A stretch of 64,000 bases of DNA from Pseudarthrobacter raffinosi (GCF_023913735.1 NZ_JAMXBH010000022.1:1-64000); one strand, 5' to 3'. Shown: positions 39,816 through 48,538, counted from the first letter of the stretch. Numbers and translations are program-made. The notes: generated from the letters alone by a model not told the origin.

Positions 39816-41366
39816 TTGCTGCAGCGGTGGAAATCGGCCTCGTTGAGGTCCCAGCTGGTGGCCATGATTATGGCACTGCTGATTGTTGCGCTGACCTCAA
39901 CCGGCGCCGGCACCCTCACGCTGCTGCACAGCTACCTCCAGGCGCAGGTGGATGACAAGCTGTACGCCGCCGTCGACCTCGCCAGCAAGCAGCGCTCGTT
40001 CACCCAGCTGCAGGCACCCACCAACCCGATGGTCCCCACTGACTACTCGCTGATCCTTTACACCCCCGGTGAGAACCCCCAGCTGTTGGGCGGCGATCCG
40101 GATGACCACCCCGACATCGCAACCATCTCCGTTGAGGACGCCCAGAACCGGGGCACCCTCCCGTACCAGGTCAGGGGCACCGACGGCCAGAACTGGCGGG
40201 TGGTCGCGGTGACCGTGCTCTATGTCGGCCGTCCCGCCGTCGTTGTCATAGGCTTGCCGCTGCAAAGCGTGGATGACGTCCTCAAGCACGCCACCCTGGT
40301 GGTCACCGGCGTCGGCCTGCTCACCCTGCTGCTGGCCTCCCTGATCGCCAGCTGGACCGTATCCCGGTCATTCCGTCCGCTGGCCAAGGTGGAAAAGACC
40401 GCAGCCGCCATCGCCGCGGGCGACCTTTCCAGGCGTGTGGACGTCGAAAATCCCGGCACTGAAGTGGGGCGGCTCGGCAGCTCGCTGAACGCCATGCTGG
40501 CGCATATCGAGACGGCCTTCGCCGCCAGGACAGCCTCCGAAGGCAGAATGCGCCGGTTCGCGGCCGACGCCTCCCACGAGCTGCGTACCCCGCTCGTGAC
40601 CATCAGGGGTTTCTCCGAGCTCTACCGCCATGGCGCGCTGGCCACCGACGAGGACGTGGCCACGGCCATGGGGCGGATCGAAAGCGAAGCCAAACGGATG
40701 GGCTCTATGGTGGAGGACCTCCTCCTGCTGGCGCGCCTGGACGAACAGCGCCCGCTCCAGCAAAAGCCCGTGGACCTGCAGCTGGTTGCCCACGATGCGG
40801 TGGTGGACACGCAGGCGAGCGACCGCTCGCGCCCCATCTCCCTGACCGGCCTTGGTGACGATCCGGCCGCCCCCGCGCCGGTGCTCGGTGACGAAGCAAA
40901 ACTGCGGCAGGTGGTGGGGAACCTCGTGGGGAACGCCCTGCGCTACACCCCGGACGGCAGCCCGATCGAACTAGCCGTCGGGGTCCGGACCTCCGACGGC
41001 GGGCAGCCGCTCGCCGTGATCGAGGTCCGTGACCACGGCCCTGGCATCTCCGAAGAGGACGCGTCCAAGGTGTTCGAGCGTTTCTACCGCGCGGACACGT
41101 CCCGGACGCGCGAGACCGGCGGCAGCGGCCTGGGGCTCGCGATTGTCGCGGCCATCGTCGGATCGCACGGCGGGTCCGTCAGGGTGGAAAAGACCGACGG
41201 CGGCGGGGCCACGCTGGTGGTCAGCCTGCCGGTCCGGGACGACGCCACCGATGAGGCTCACGCCGGCGATGACCACCTGGCGGAAGCCCACCCGGGCCCA
41301 CCCGCCACGCAGGATGGCGATCCTGTGGACGGAGGCCACGGAGATGGCAAGGTTATCCACATATAG
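39816..41366 (+). CDS. Sensor histidine kinase
   Basis: A 516-residue membrane kinase. TM1 is about 13-38, an extracellular sensor region about 40-155, TM2 about 160-182, then HAMP (SRSFRPLAKVEKTAAAI). The H-box has phospho-His254 in ASHELRTPL, the N-box is LVGNALRYTPDG, G1 is DHGPGIS, the F-box FERFYR and G2 GGSGLGLAIV. The start is TTG at 39816, directly after the regulator stop. The roughly 45-residue His/Asp/Gly-rich tail after the ATPase domain is unusual. The stimulus is unknown. Confidence 0.95.
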   Translation: MLQRWKSASLRSQLVAMIMALLIVALTSTGAGTLTLLHSYLQAQVDDKLYAAVDLASKQRSFTQLQAPTNPMVPTDYSLILYTPGENPQLLGGDPDDHPDIATISVEDAQNRGTLPYQVRGTDGQNWRVVAVTVLYVGRPAVVVIGLPLQSVDDVLKHATLVVTGVGLLTLLLASLIASWTVSRSFRPLAKVEKTAAAIAAGDLSRRVDVENPGTEVGRLGSSLNAMLAHIETAFAARTASEGRMRRFAADASHELRTPLVTIRGFSELYRHGALATDEDVATAMGRIESEAKRMGSMVEDLLLLARLDEQRPLQQKPVDLQLVAHDAVVDTQASDRSRPISLTGLGDDPAAPAPVLGDEAKLRQVVGNLVGNALRYTPDGSPIELAVGVRTSDGGQPLAVIEVRDHGPGISEEDASKVFERFYRADTSRTRETGGSGLGLAIVAAIVGSHGGSVRVEKTDGGGATLVVSLPVRDDATDEAHAGDDHLAEAHPGPPATQDGDPVDGGHGDGKVIHI

Positions 41367-41475
41367 CCATGGAGCGTGGCGTGCGGGCAGTGCCCGTCCG
41401 TAGGCTCGCGGTAGTGGCCCGGAGCAGCCGGGCGGGCAGCACATGCTGTCCCACTACTTCGAGAGGCAGCAAGCC

Positions 41476-41763
41476 ATGAGCATCATTTCCGTCGACACCG
41501 AACTCCTTCAGCTGAAGTCGGCCAACGTCAAAGCAACTGTGGACCGGATCAGCTCGGACGTCCAGACCATGAAGCGCGGCCTGGACGAACTGCAGTCCAC
41601 CTGGCGGGGCTCGGCTGCCAACAACTTCCAGGCCCTGGTGACCGAGTGGACACTCACCCAGGGCAAGGTGGAGGCATCGCTGGCATCCATCAACATGGCC
41701 CTGGCATCAGCAGCGTCCACCTACGCCCAGGCCGAGCAGGGCAACACCCAGCGCTTCAGCTGA
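41476..41763 (+). CDS. WXG100 family (ESAT-6-like) protein
   Basis: A 95-residue helical hairpin protein with the Trp-X-Gly turn in STWRGSAANNF (about 43-53) between two amphipathic helices. This is the size and layout of type VII secretion substrates. ATG at 41476 follows GAGAGGCAG. No second WXG100 gene, EccC ATPase or other secretion component is adjacent, so it is an orphan here. It could be exported by a system elsewhere or act inside the cell. Confidence 0.9.
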   Translation: MSIISVDTELLQLKSANVKATVDRISSDVQTMKRGLDELQSTWRGSAANNFQALVTEWTLTQGKVEASLASINMALASAASTYAQAEQGNTQRFS

Positions 41764-41783
41764 GTCCCCAGCCGAAATGGCCC

Positions 41784-42842
41784 CTACGCCTCCGGCGTCC
41801 CCTGGCGGAATCGGAGCCGCCATCTGTTGCCGTCCAAGACCCACAGTGAGCTATGGAGAGCCGTGCCTGAGCGCGAGTAGCTTCGGCACGTCAGCAGGAT
41901 CGCGCTGGTCCCGATGCGGTCCGCACCCAGGATCTCCAGTTCAGTGTGCTGCCCCGGTTCCTCTTCCAATGCCATCATCGTGGCGTCACGGGTCCATACC
42001 CTGCCCGAGGTTCCGATCTCCATAAAATCAGGGTGCAGGAGGACGCCGGTGCGGCCGATGTCCCCACGGATGTCGGGGCCCGACAACTCGCGTTCGAGGG
42101 CCTCGACGATCGCTTCGGGGCTCATCTCGGCCCCGGCGGACTGCGACGGGATGAAGGAGTCGCTCTCCAGCTCACTGAAGAGGTCCGGCTCCTCGTAGGG
42201 GCCTTGGTTGAAAAGGTCCTGGCCGTACGAGACCTGACTGTCGAAGCCAGCACCGCCGGCTGTGGTGGCGGCCTGAAGGCTGGCTGCAGTGGCGGCGCGG
42301 GGGCTGGTCAGTGCGGCGCCTGCCCCAGGGCTGACGGCAACCCGGCTATCAGCTGCTGGGCCAACCGCTGCCGGGGCTCCCGCGAAGCCCGGGCCTGAAC
42401 GCGCTGCCACACCCTGCTGGTACGCGGTGGCGGCTGCACGCGCGCGGACATCGGCTGCCTCATTGAGGTCGTGGCCTGCGTGGCCCTTGACCCATTCGAA
42501 CGTGTATTTCCGGCCGGCGATTTCCCGGTCAAGTTCCTTGAGCAGTTCAACGTTCAGGACGGGTTTGCCGTCGGCCTTCCGCCAGCCCTTGCGTTTCCAG
42601 CCCGGCATCCACTTTGTGATGGAGTTGATCACGTACTGGCTGTCGCACAGGACCCTCAGGTCCTCCTCCGGGACGTGGGCGGTGGCACGGAACAGATCCA
42701 GGACGGCCATCAGCTCGCCCTGGTTGTTGGTGCCGTGCGGCCATCCCCCGGCGCGCCAGCAGTCGTCGTTCACATACCAGGCCCAACCGGCCGGGCCGGG
42801 ATTTCCTAAAGCCGAACCGTCGGCCGCTGCAGTAATTGTCAC
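41784..42842 (-). CDS. RNase HI fused to a DUF4440-like domain
   Basis: A 352-residue protein. Residues 1-140 are RNase HI with the full carboxylate set: Asp8 (ADGSALGNPG), Glu43 (NNQGELMAVL), Asp67 (LCDSQYVIN), His124 and Asp131 (NEAADVRA). It lacks a hybrid-binding N-domain. Residues about 140-235 are an Ala/Gly/Ser-rich linker. Residues about 240-350 (VEALERELSG, GVLLHPDFMEIGTSGRVWTRD, LLTCRSYS, SSLWVLDGNRWRLRFRQGTP) are a DUF4440/SnoaL-like fold. The start is GTG. The fusion couples R-loop/RNA-DNA hydrolysis to a small-ligand-type domain of unknown role. Confidence 0.92.
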   Translation of the reverse strand: MTITAAADGSALGNPGPAGWAWYVNDDCWRAGGWPHGTNNQGELMAVLDLFRATAHVPEEDLRVLCDSQYVINSITKWMPGWKRKGWRKADGKPVLNVELLKELDREIAGRKYTFEWVKGHAGHDLNEAADVRARAAATAYQQGVAARSGPGFAGAPAAVGPAADSRVAVSPGAGAALTSPRAATAASLQAATTAGGAGFDSQVSYGQDLFNQGPYEEPDLFSELESDSFIPSQSAGAEMSPEAIVEALERELSGPDIRGDIGRTGVLLHPDFMEIGTSGRVWTRDATMMALEEEPGQHTELEILGADRIGTSAILLTCRSYSRSGTALHSSLWVLDGNRWRLRFRQGTPEA

Positions 42843-42912
42843 CTAACCATCCTGCCAGACAGCGCCGACAACCGGTTCAGCCAGCGCTCGGGAAACCGCT
42901 TACCGAAAAGCC

Positions 42913-42968
42913 TTGACGCCGAAGTCGAAGCGCGGCAGAATCCGAATCCTGGCCGGGAAAGCGCTTTC
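42913..42968 (+). promoter_or_regulatory. Promoter plus LacI-type operator of the decayed sugar-binding gene
   Basis: TTGACG (42913-42918) and CAGAAT (42936-42941) are spaced 17 bp. The perfect 12-bp palindrome GAAAGCGCTTTC (42957-42968), with the central CG typical of LacI-family operators, lies about where transcription would begin. It controls the pseudogene starting at 43053. The rest of the gap to 42843 contains a related but imperfect GGAAACCGCTTACC. Confidence 0.7.
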
Positions 42969-43052
42969 TCAGTCGAAGCTTCCCCACCGGCACCGACGCC
43001 GCCACGGGACACGCGCGGGGTGGACCTCCACCCTTTTGAGGACGGCACGTCA

Positions 43053-44229
43053 ATGAAGATTCGGGCCATTAGCCGCAGGAGATTCCAGTTCGGCGCAGTC
43101 GCCGTCGCTGTCTCACTGCTCGCCACAGGCTGCGGTGCACCCGCCGGCTCCAGCGAAAACAGCGAAGTCACCCTGCGGTTCGCCTGGTGGGGCAATGAGT
43201 ACCTCAACGCGCAAACAGAGAGAGTCATCGACGCGTTCGAGGCGGAACATCCCAACATCAAGATCGAATCCGAGCCGGGCGAATGGGCCAGCTACTGGGA
43301 CAAACTGGCCACCACGACCGCTGCCAATGACGCACCGGATGTCATCCAGATGGACCAGAAATACATCGCCGAGTACGGTGGCCGCGGGGCGCTGCTGGAC
43401 CTGGCCAAACAGGGCGGGATCGACACCTCCAAGCTGGACAAGGAATCACTGGCGTCCGGCCAATACGACAACGCACAGTACGGGTTGAGCACCGGAAAGA
43501 ACGCCTACGTCATCATGGCGAACACCAAGGTCTTCGAGGCAGCAAACGTGCCTGTCCCCGACGACACCATCTGGACCTGGGACGACTGGACACCGCCGCG
43601 AAACTCAGCGCGGCCGGTGACGGGAAGAGCTACGGCGCGGCCTATGGCAGCAACGAGGCGGACCTCATCATCTGGCTTCGGCAGCACGGCGAGGACCTCT
43701 ACTCCCAGGACGGGAAACTGGACTCCGACACCGCTACGGCCGCTGCGTTCTGGGAATGGCTGAAGGAACAGCGCGATTCCCAGGTCACCCCGCCGGCCAC
43801 GGTGGCCACCGAGGACTCCGGCGCAGGCCTTGAGGAGAGCCTGTTCGGCACGAACCGGGTGGGCATGGCCTGGTGGTGGACCAACCAGCTGGGATCACTG
43901 GAAACCACCACGGGCAGCAGCATCAAGATGCTCCGCGCCCCGCAGGCGCCATCCTTATGACAGACCGCGGAGTCCCCAGCAACTCTGAGATCGTCGAGGG
44001 CATCACCCCGGCCCTCAAGCCGGCAGGCACCACTGTGGTGGCCTTCCTGAAGGTCATTGCGCCGGACATCGCCGGCGCGCCTCCCGTCCCGCCGGTGGGT
44101 GCCGGCAGCGTCCAGAACGTCATCAAGCGGTTCACCGACGAAGTCCTGTACGACCGGATGACTCCGCAGGCGGCCGCCGACGCGTTCAAGAAGGAAGTCG
44201 AAGGGATGCTGGCCACGGCCCGCAAGTAG
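43053..44229 (+). pseudogene. Sugar ABC transporter substrate-binding protein, frameshifted and deleted
   Basis: The reading begins as a carbohydrate-binding lipoprotein (MKIRAISRRRFQFGAVAV..LLATGCG, FAWWGNEYLNAQTERV, DAPDVIQMDQKYIAEY). After WTWDDW (about 43590) the homology shifts frame to TAAKLSAAGDGKSYGAAYG..FWEWLKEQRDS..VGMAWWWTNQ. Near 43950 it shifts again to AILMTDRGVPSNSEIVEGI..ARK. The length, 1177 bp, is not a multiple of three. Comparison with the usual size of about 430 residues suggests roughly 40 residues are missing at the second break. No permease or ATPase genes follow. A non-functional remnant is the simplest reading; a sequencing error could explain the first break but not the deletion. 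Confidence 0.88.
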
Positions 44230-44238
44230 CGCCAAACA

Positions 44239-44271
44239 AATGCGGCCCCCTCCAGTGGAGGGGGCCGCATT
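44239..44271. terminator. 15-bp GC-rich terminator between the pseudogene and groEL
   Basis: The arms AATGCGGCCCCCTCC (44239-44253) and its exact complement (44257-44271) enclose a 3-nt loop. Flanking A- and T-containing bases give short tracts on both strands. It serves the convergent pseudogene and groEL ends. Confidence 0.85.
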
Positions 44272-44306
44272 ATGGTTTGCGCGGAACGTAGTCCGGGCGC
44301 TGGGGA

Positions 44307-45935
44307 CTAGAAGCCGCCCATGCCGCCCATGTCGTCGCCGCCACCCATGGCCGGAGCGTTCTTCTCCGGCTTGTCGGCCACTACGGCCTCGGTGGTGAGG
44401 AACAGACCGGCAATGGAAGCCGCGTTCTGCAGGGCAGAGCGGGTTACCTTGACCGGGTCGTTGATGCCGGCAGCCAGCAGGTCGACGTATTCGCCGGTTG
44501 CTGCGTTCAGTCCGTGGCCTGCAGGCAGGCCGCGGACCTTGTCGACAACAACGCCAGGCTCGAGGCCAGCGTTGAAGGCGATCTGCTTCAGCGGGGCGTC
44601 GATGGCAACGCGGACGATGTTCGCACCGGTTGCTTCGTCACCTGTCAGGTTCAGGTTCGCGAACGCCTTGGCGCCGGCCTGGATCAGTGCAACGCCGCCA
44701 CCGGCGACAATGCCTTCTTCAACAGCAGCCTTCGCGTTGCGGACAGCGTCCTCAATGCGGTGCTTGCGTTCCTTGAGCTCAACTTCGGTTGCGGCACCGG
44801 CCTTGATGACTGCAACGCCGCCGGCCAGCTTGGCCAGGCGTTCCTGCAGCTTCTCGCGGTCGTAGTCCGAATCGGAGTTTTCGATCTCGGCACGGATCTG
44901 GGAAACGCGGCCAGCGATCTGGTCGGCGTCGCCGGCACCTTCAACGATGGTGGTCTCGTCCTTGGTGACAACAACCTTGCGGGCGCGTCCCAGGAGTTCC
45001 AGTCCGGCGGTCTCCAGCTTGAGTCCGACTTCCTCGGCGATGACCTGGCCACCGGTGAGTACAGCGATGTCGGCCAGCTGGGCCTTGCGGCGGTCGCCGA
45101 AGCCCGGAGCCTTGACGGCAACGGACTTGAAGGTGCCACGGATCTTGTTGACGATCAGGGTGGCCAGGGCCTCGCCCTCGATGTCCTCGGCAATGATCAG
45201 CAGCGGCTTGTTGGACTGCATGACCTTTTCCAGGACAGCAACCAGTTCCTTGACGTTGGAGATCTTGGAGTTGACGATCAGGATGTACGGGTCCTCAAGG
45301 ACCGTTTCCTGGCGCTCAGTATCAGTAACGAAGTAAGCGGAGATGTAACCCTTGTCGAAGCGCATGCCTTCGGTGAGCTCGAGCTCCAGGCCGAAGGTGT
45401 TGGACTCCTCGACGGTGATGACGCCTTCTTTGCCCACCTTGTCCAGGGCTTCAGCGATCAGGGCGCCGATTTCGTCGTCACCGGCGGAGATGGAGGCAGT
45501 AGCCGCAATCTCTTCCTTGGTTTCGATTTCCTTGGCCGAGGCCAGCAGTTCAACCGTGACGGCCGCGACAGCCTTCTCGATACCGCGCTTGAGGGACAGC
45601 GGGTCAGCGCCGGCCGCGACGTTGCGCAGGCCTTCCTTGACCAGGGCCTGCGCCAGCACGGTAGCCGTGGTGGTGCCGTCGCCAGCGACGTCGTCCGTCT
45701 TCTTGGCAACTTCCTTGACCAGCTCAGCGCCGATCTTTTCGTAAGGGTCGTCCAGTTCGATCTCCTTGGCGATGGAAACACCATCGTTGGTGATCGTGGG
45801 GGCGCCCCACTTCTTTTCGAGGACGACGTTGCGTCCACGCGGGCCGAGGGTGACCTTGACGGCGTCGGCGAGGATGTTCAGGCCCCGCTCAAGACCGCGG
45901 CGTGCCTCTTCATCAAATGCAATGATCTTGGCCAT
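44307..45935 (-). CDS. groEL: Chaperonin GroEL (Hsp60)
   Basis: A 542-residue ATP-driven folding chamber subunit. It starts MAKIIAFDEEARRGLERG and has GPRGRNVVLEKKWGAPTI, the ATP-binding GDGTTTATVLAQA, and IVAGGGVALIQA. It ends in the Gly-Met repeat DDMGGMGGF. ATG at 45935 (GAAAGGACT upstream) is chosen; an upstream frame start at 45980 is rejected. No groES is adjacent, so this is the stand-alone copy usual in actinobacteria with a second groESL elsewhere. It is controlled by two CIRCE operators. Confidence 0.98.
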   Translation of the reverse strand: MAKIIAFDEEARRGLERGLNILADAVKVTLGPRGRNVVLEKKWGAPTITNDGVSIAKEIELDDPYEKIGAELVKEVAKKTDDVAGDGTTTATVLAQALVKEGLRNVAAGADPLSLKRGIEKAVAAVTVELLASAKEIETKEEIAATASISAGDDEIGALIAEALDKVGKEGVITVEESNTFGLELELTEGMRFDKGYISAYFVTDTERQETVLEDPYILIVNSKISNVKELVAVLEKVMQSNKPLLIIAEDIEGEALATLIVNKIRGTFKSVAVKAPGFGDRRKAQLADIAVLTGGQVIAEEVGLKLETAGLELLGRARKVVVTKDETTIVEGAGDADQIAGRVSQIRAEIENSDSDYDREKLQERLAKLAGGVAVIKAGAATEVELKERKHRIEDAVRNAKAAVEEGIVAGGGVALIQAGAKAFANLNLTGDEATGANIVRVAIDAPLKQIAFNAGLEPGVVVDKVRGLPAGHGLNAATGEYVDLLAAGINDPVKVTRSALQNAASIAGLFLTTEAVVADKPEKNAPAMGGGDDMGGMGGF

Positions 45936-46114
45936 AACGGCAGTAGTCCTTTCGGGACAGTCGTTAAGAATGAACCTCACTGCAGTGCCCGCGACGGACG
46001 ATCCTTCACCGGCGGCCTCTGTATGCCGCGGCTGGGGATCTCACTCCAGCTAGGTATTTCTCTCGCTCCACGACCCGCCGCCAAGCTCCGCTGCCGGAAA
46101 AACCGGACGTTGCT

Positions 46115-46176
46115 TTAGCAGTCGGTACGTAAGAGTGCTAACTCAATAATTAGCACTCCCTAGGTGAGAGTGCAAG
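46115..46176 (-). promoter_or_regulatory. groEL promoter with two CIRCE (HrcA) operators
   Basis: CIRCE 1 lies at 46150-46176: TTAGCACTC, 9 bp, GAGTGCAAG (7 of 9 in the second arm). CIRCE 2 lies at 46115-46141: TTAGCAGTC, 9 bp, GAGTGCTAA (one mismatch). The gap between the sites is 8 bp. On the minus strand TTGCAC (46175-46170) and TAATTA (46152-46147), spaced 17 bp, form a promoter buried in CIRCE 1. CIRCE 2 would cover the first transcribed bases. HrcA repression relieved by heat is the known behaviour of this site. Confidence 0.93.
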
Positions 46177-46192
46177 CGAAAGACCCCGCAAA

Positions 46193-46209
46193 TCGCCCTG
46201 TCAGGGCGA
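46193..46209 (-). terminator. Terminator of the substrate-binding protein gene
   Basis: TCGCCCT (46193-46199) and AGGGCGA (46203-46209) form a 7-bp stem with a 3-nt loop, 19 bp past the stop of the binding-protein gene. It separates that gene from the groEL promoter. Confidence 0.6.
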
Positions 46210-46227
46210 CCCGTTCGCCATTGGCGA

Positions 46228-47508
46228 TCAGCCTGCGGCCCGGCCCGCAGCCTCACGGCCGCTGAGCACTGCCTTGTTGTCCGCGCCGTACGTGAACACC
46301 ATGTAATTGGCAGTGGTGATGTCACCGTTGGAATCGAAGGCAACCGGCCCCGATTCGCCGTCGTAATTAATGCCTGCCCCGGTCTTCAGGACAGCGAGGC
46401 ACTCGGTGTAGGACAGGCACGGCTTGGTGGCCGGGCCAGAGGCCTTCGCGGCGGGCTGCCCGCCAACTGTCCCGCCGGACACGGCGATCAGGTTGGCGGC
46501 GATGGAGCGGCCGGCATCGTCGTCAGCCTTCGCTGCCGCCAGGGCCGCGAGGTTCACGGCGTCGTAGGTCTCGGCGGCGAACGAAAGGTCTTTCAATGCA
46601 GGGTTGACCGAAACAAGCCGTGCTTGGAAGTCCGCGGACGGCAGCAGGCCTGGCACCACTGCACGGGCGCCGTCGAGGGCCTTGGATCCCACCCCCGAAC
46701 CGTATTGGGCGAAGGCGCCGTCGCTCAGGATGATGCTCTTGCCCGAGATCCCAGCGTTATTGAGCTCGGCGATGGCGCCCTGGGCATCGCCCCTGGCGAT
46801 GAGCACCACGGCGTCAGGCGTGGCAGCCTTGGCAGCAGCTGCCGCGTTCCCGGCGTCGCCGGGCTTGAAGGCGGTGGTGGAGACAGTCTCCAGGCCGGCG
46901 TTCTTGGCGGCGCCGGTCACCGCGACCGAAACGTCCTTTCCGTAGCTAGAGTCCTGGTAGACCACGGCAAGGCCCTTGGCGCCGCCGTCCTTGGCCAGTT
47001 TCACCAGCACCGAGGCCTGTGCAACGTCCGCGGCCGCCGTCCTGAAGTAGTAGCCGCCGCTCTTGAAGCGGGACAGGCCGGCAGCGGAGTTGGCCGGCGA
47101 GACGAGCGGGACCCGCGCAGCCGAGAGGACGTCGATGGCGGCAGCGGCGTGACTCGAATCCGTGGGACCGATCACTGCATCAACCTTGGCTGAGGCCAGA
47201 TTCCTGGCCTGGGCATCGGCGCCTTCACCGGCGCCTACCACCAGGTCAACAAGCCTGCCCTTGTGACCGCCGGCCGCATTGATTTCCTTGATGGCCAGTT
47301 GGGCCGCAGCGAGCTGCGAGTCGTTGAGGAAGGCCTGCCCCCCTGCGCTGTCCTGGATCAGCCCGATCCGCAGCGTGCCGTCACCGGACGCTTCAGCGGA
47401 TTCAACGCGGGCGTTGCCGCCTGCCCCGGCACAGCCGGCCAGGGCCAGCAGGACGGCCGCCCCTGTGGCTGTGCGGACGATTGTTGAACGCAAGCTGCGG
47501 GAGATCAC
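46228..47508 (-). CDS. Amino-acid-type ABC substrate-binding lipoprotein (LivK-like)
   Basis: A 426-residue type I periplasmic-binding-fold protein. The signal peptide has a clean lipobox (LLALAGC, Cys about 25). The mature domain starts LRIGLIQDSAGG and has QLAIKEINAAGG, VDAVIGPTDSSHAAAAID, VPLVSPANSA and VYQDSSYGKDV, as in branched-chain amino acid/urea/amide receptors. No LIV permease genes follow. GTG at 47508 overlaps the cold-shock gene stop (GTGA); TTG at 47490 is an alternative. An orphan receptor for a transporter elsewhere is likely. Confidence 0.88.
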   Translation of the reverse strand: MISRSLRSTIVRTATGAAVLLALAGCAGAGGNARVESAEASGDGTLRIGLIQDSAGGQAFLNDSQLAAAQLAIKEINAAGGHKGRLVDLVVGAGEGADAQARNLASAKVDAVIGPTDSSHAAAAIDVLSAARVPLVSPANSAAGLSRFKSGGYYFRTAAADVAQASVLVKLAKDGGAKGLAVVYQDSSYGKDVSVAVTGAAKNAGLETVSTTAFKPGDAGNAAAAAKAATPDAVVLIARGDAQGAIAELNNAGISGKSIILSDGAFAQYGSGVGSKALDGARAVVPGLLPSADFQARLVSVNPALKDLSFAAETYDAVNLAALAAAKADDDAGRSIAANLIAVSGGTVGGQPAAKASGPATKPCLSYTECLAVLKTGAGINYDGESGPVAFDSNGDITTANYMVFTYGADNKAVLSGREAAGRAAG

Positions 47509-47711
47509 TGCGTGGGCCGGACGTTTTCTGCCTGCGGGCCCTTCTCGCCTTCACCGACTTCAAGCTCCACGCGCTGGCCCTCATCCAGGGCCCGGTAACC
47601 TTCGCCCTCAATGGCCGACCAGTGCACAAAGACATCGTCCCCGGAGCCGTCCACCGTAATAAAGCCGTAGCCCTTTTCGGCGTTGAACCACTTAACCGTT
47701 CCCAATGCCAT
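47505..47711 (-). CDS. cspA: CspA-family cold-shock protein
   Basis: A 68-residue single cold-shock domain with both RNA-binding motifs: KGYGFI (RNP1) and VFVHWSAI (RNP2-like). It starts MALGTVKWFNAEKGYGFI and ends QAENVRPTQ. It acts as an RNA chaperone. ATG at 47711 is the family start; the extra three upstream codons are rejected. Its stop TGA overlaps the GTG of the binding-protein gene, an unusual pairing of functions. Confidence 0.95.
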   Translation of the reverse strand: MALGTVKWFNAEKGYGFITVDGSGDDVFVHWSAIEGEGYRALDEGQRVELEVGEGEKGPQAENVRPTQ

Positions 47712-47869
47712 GATGTCCACTCTTTTCCGTCGTGCCGTCGGTCCCTGTCGGAAGTGTGCCGCTTGTTACGGACCGAAGCCTGAAATCACTCTAGCGACAA
47801 GCCATCCGGCGGGCCGAACCACACGGCCGCTCCGGGGCCCAAAAGTTACTCAGGCGTGACCGCGAGACG

Positions 47870-48487
47870 CTACTGGTAGCCCGGCCCCAGGACAACAACC
47901 AACGGCACCTGGAAGTCCTGGCTCTCCACCAGAGTAGGGATGTTCAGGAGTTCGGAGACTGCTTCGGCGTTGGCTTTCTGCGCCGGGCCCGAGTAGAAGA
48001 TCGCGGATGTTTGCTGCGGAGCGCCGCCCCAGTTCCCCACCTGGCCCAGCGTCCAGCCATCGGCCTGGACCATAGAGCTGATGCGTCCGGCGAGCCCGGC
48101 CTTACCGGAGGCGTTGTAGATGGCCACGCCCTGGGTCTTGTCCAGCACAACCGCGGAGGGAATGTTACTGGGCGAAGCGCTGGGCTCGGCGTCAGGGCTA
48201 TTAGAGGGCTCCGGGTCCGTGGAGGCTTCAGCGGTGGCCGACGGTGCCGCGCTTGCCTCGGGGGCCGCGGTTGATTCCAGGCTGGTGGAGGCTTCACTGC
48301 CGGCCTGGGTGAACCCGAGCTTGGGAAGGATCAGGAAGGACACCACTCCAATGGCCAATGCCACAATCCCCACCGCGAGGATGGGCCACAGCTTGCGGCG
48401 GGCAGGCGCCGAGGCCGCACGGTGGACGCCTTGCCGCGAGGCGGACTCCGGAACCTTGTCGAATTCATCCCGAGCGTATTTGGTCAT
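47870..48487 (-). CDS. LytR C-terminal domain membrane-anchored protein
   Basis: A 205-residue protein. The cytoplasmic N-terminus is about 1-30 and a single membrane helix is about 33-54 (LWPILAVGIVALAIGVVSFLI). A Ser/Thr/Glu/Ala-rich linker (about 60-110) leads to an extracellular LytR_C domain (VAIYNASGKAGLAGRISSMVQ, IFYSGPAQKANAEAVSEL, LVVVLGPGY). This domain is found at the end of LCP wall-polymer ligases and in stand-alone proteins such as this. It probably acts at the cell wall. It lies 51 bp downstream of the DUF3263 gene, likely co-transcribed. Confidence 0.9.
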   Translation of the reverse strand: MTKYARDEFDKVPESASRQGVHRAASAPARRKLWPILAVGIVALAIGVVSFLILPKLGFTQAGSEASTSLESTAAPEASAAPSATAEASTDPEPSNSPDAEPSASPSNIPSAVVLDKTQGVAIYNASGKAGLAGRISSMVQADGWTLGQVGNWGGAPQQTSAIFYSGPAQKANAEAVSELLNIPTLVESQDFQVPLVVVLGPGYQ

Positions 48488-48538
48488 GGTGGGGAGACGT
48501 CCTTGTTGATTGCTGCTGATTGCTCAGCACGAGCGTGG

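Noticed and set aside
42289..42846. Plus-strand frame antisense to the RNase HI fusion
   Set aside because: The RNase HI active site is intact on the minus strand and the antisense frame has no motifs.
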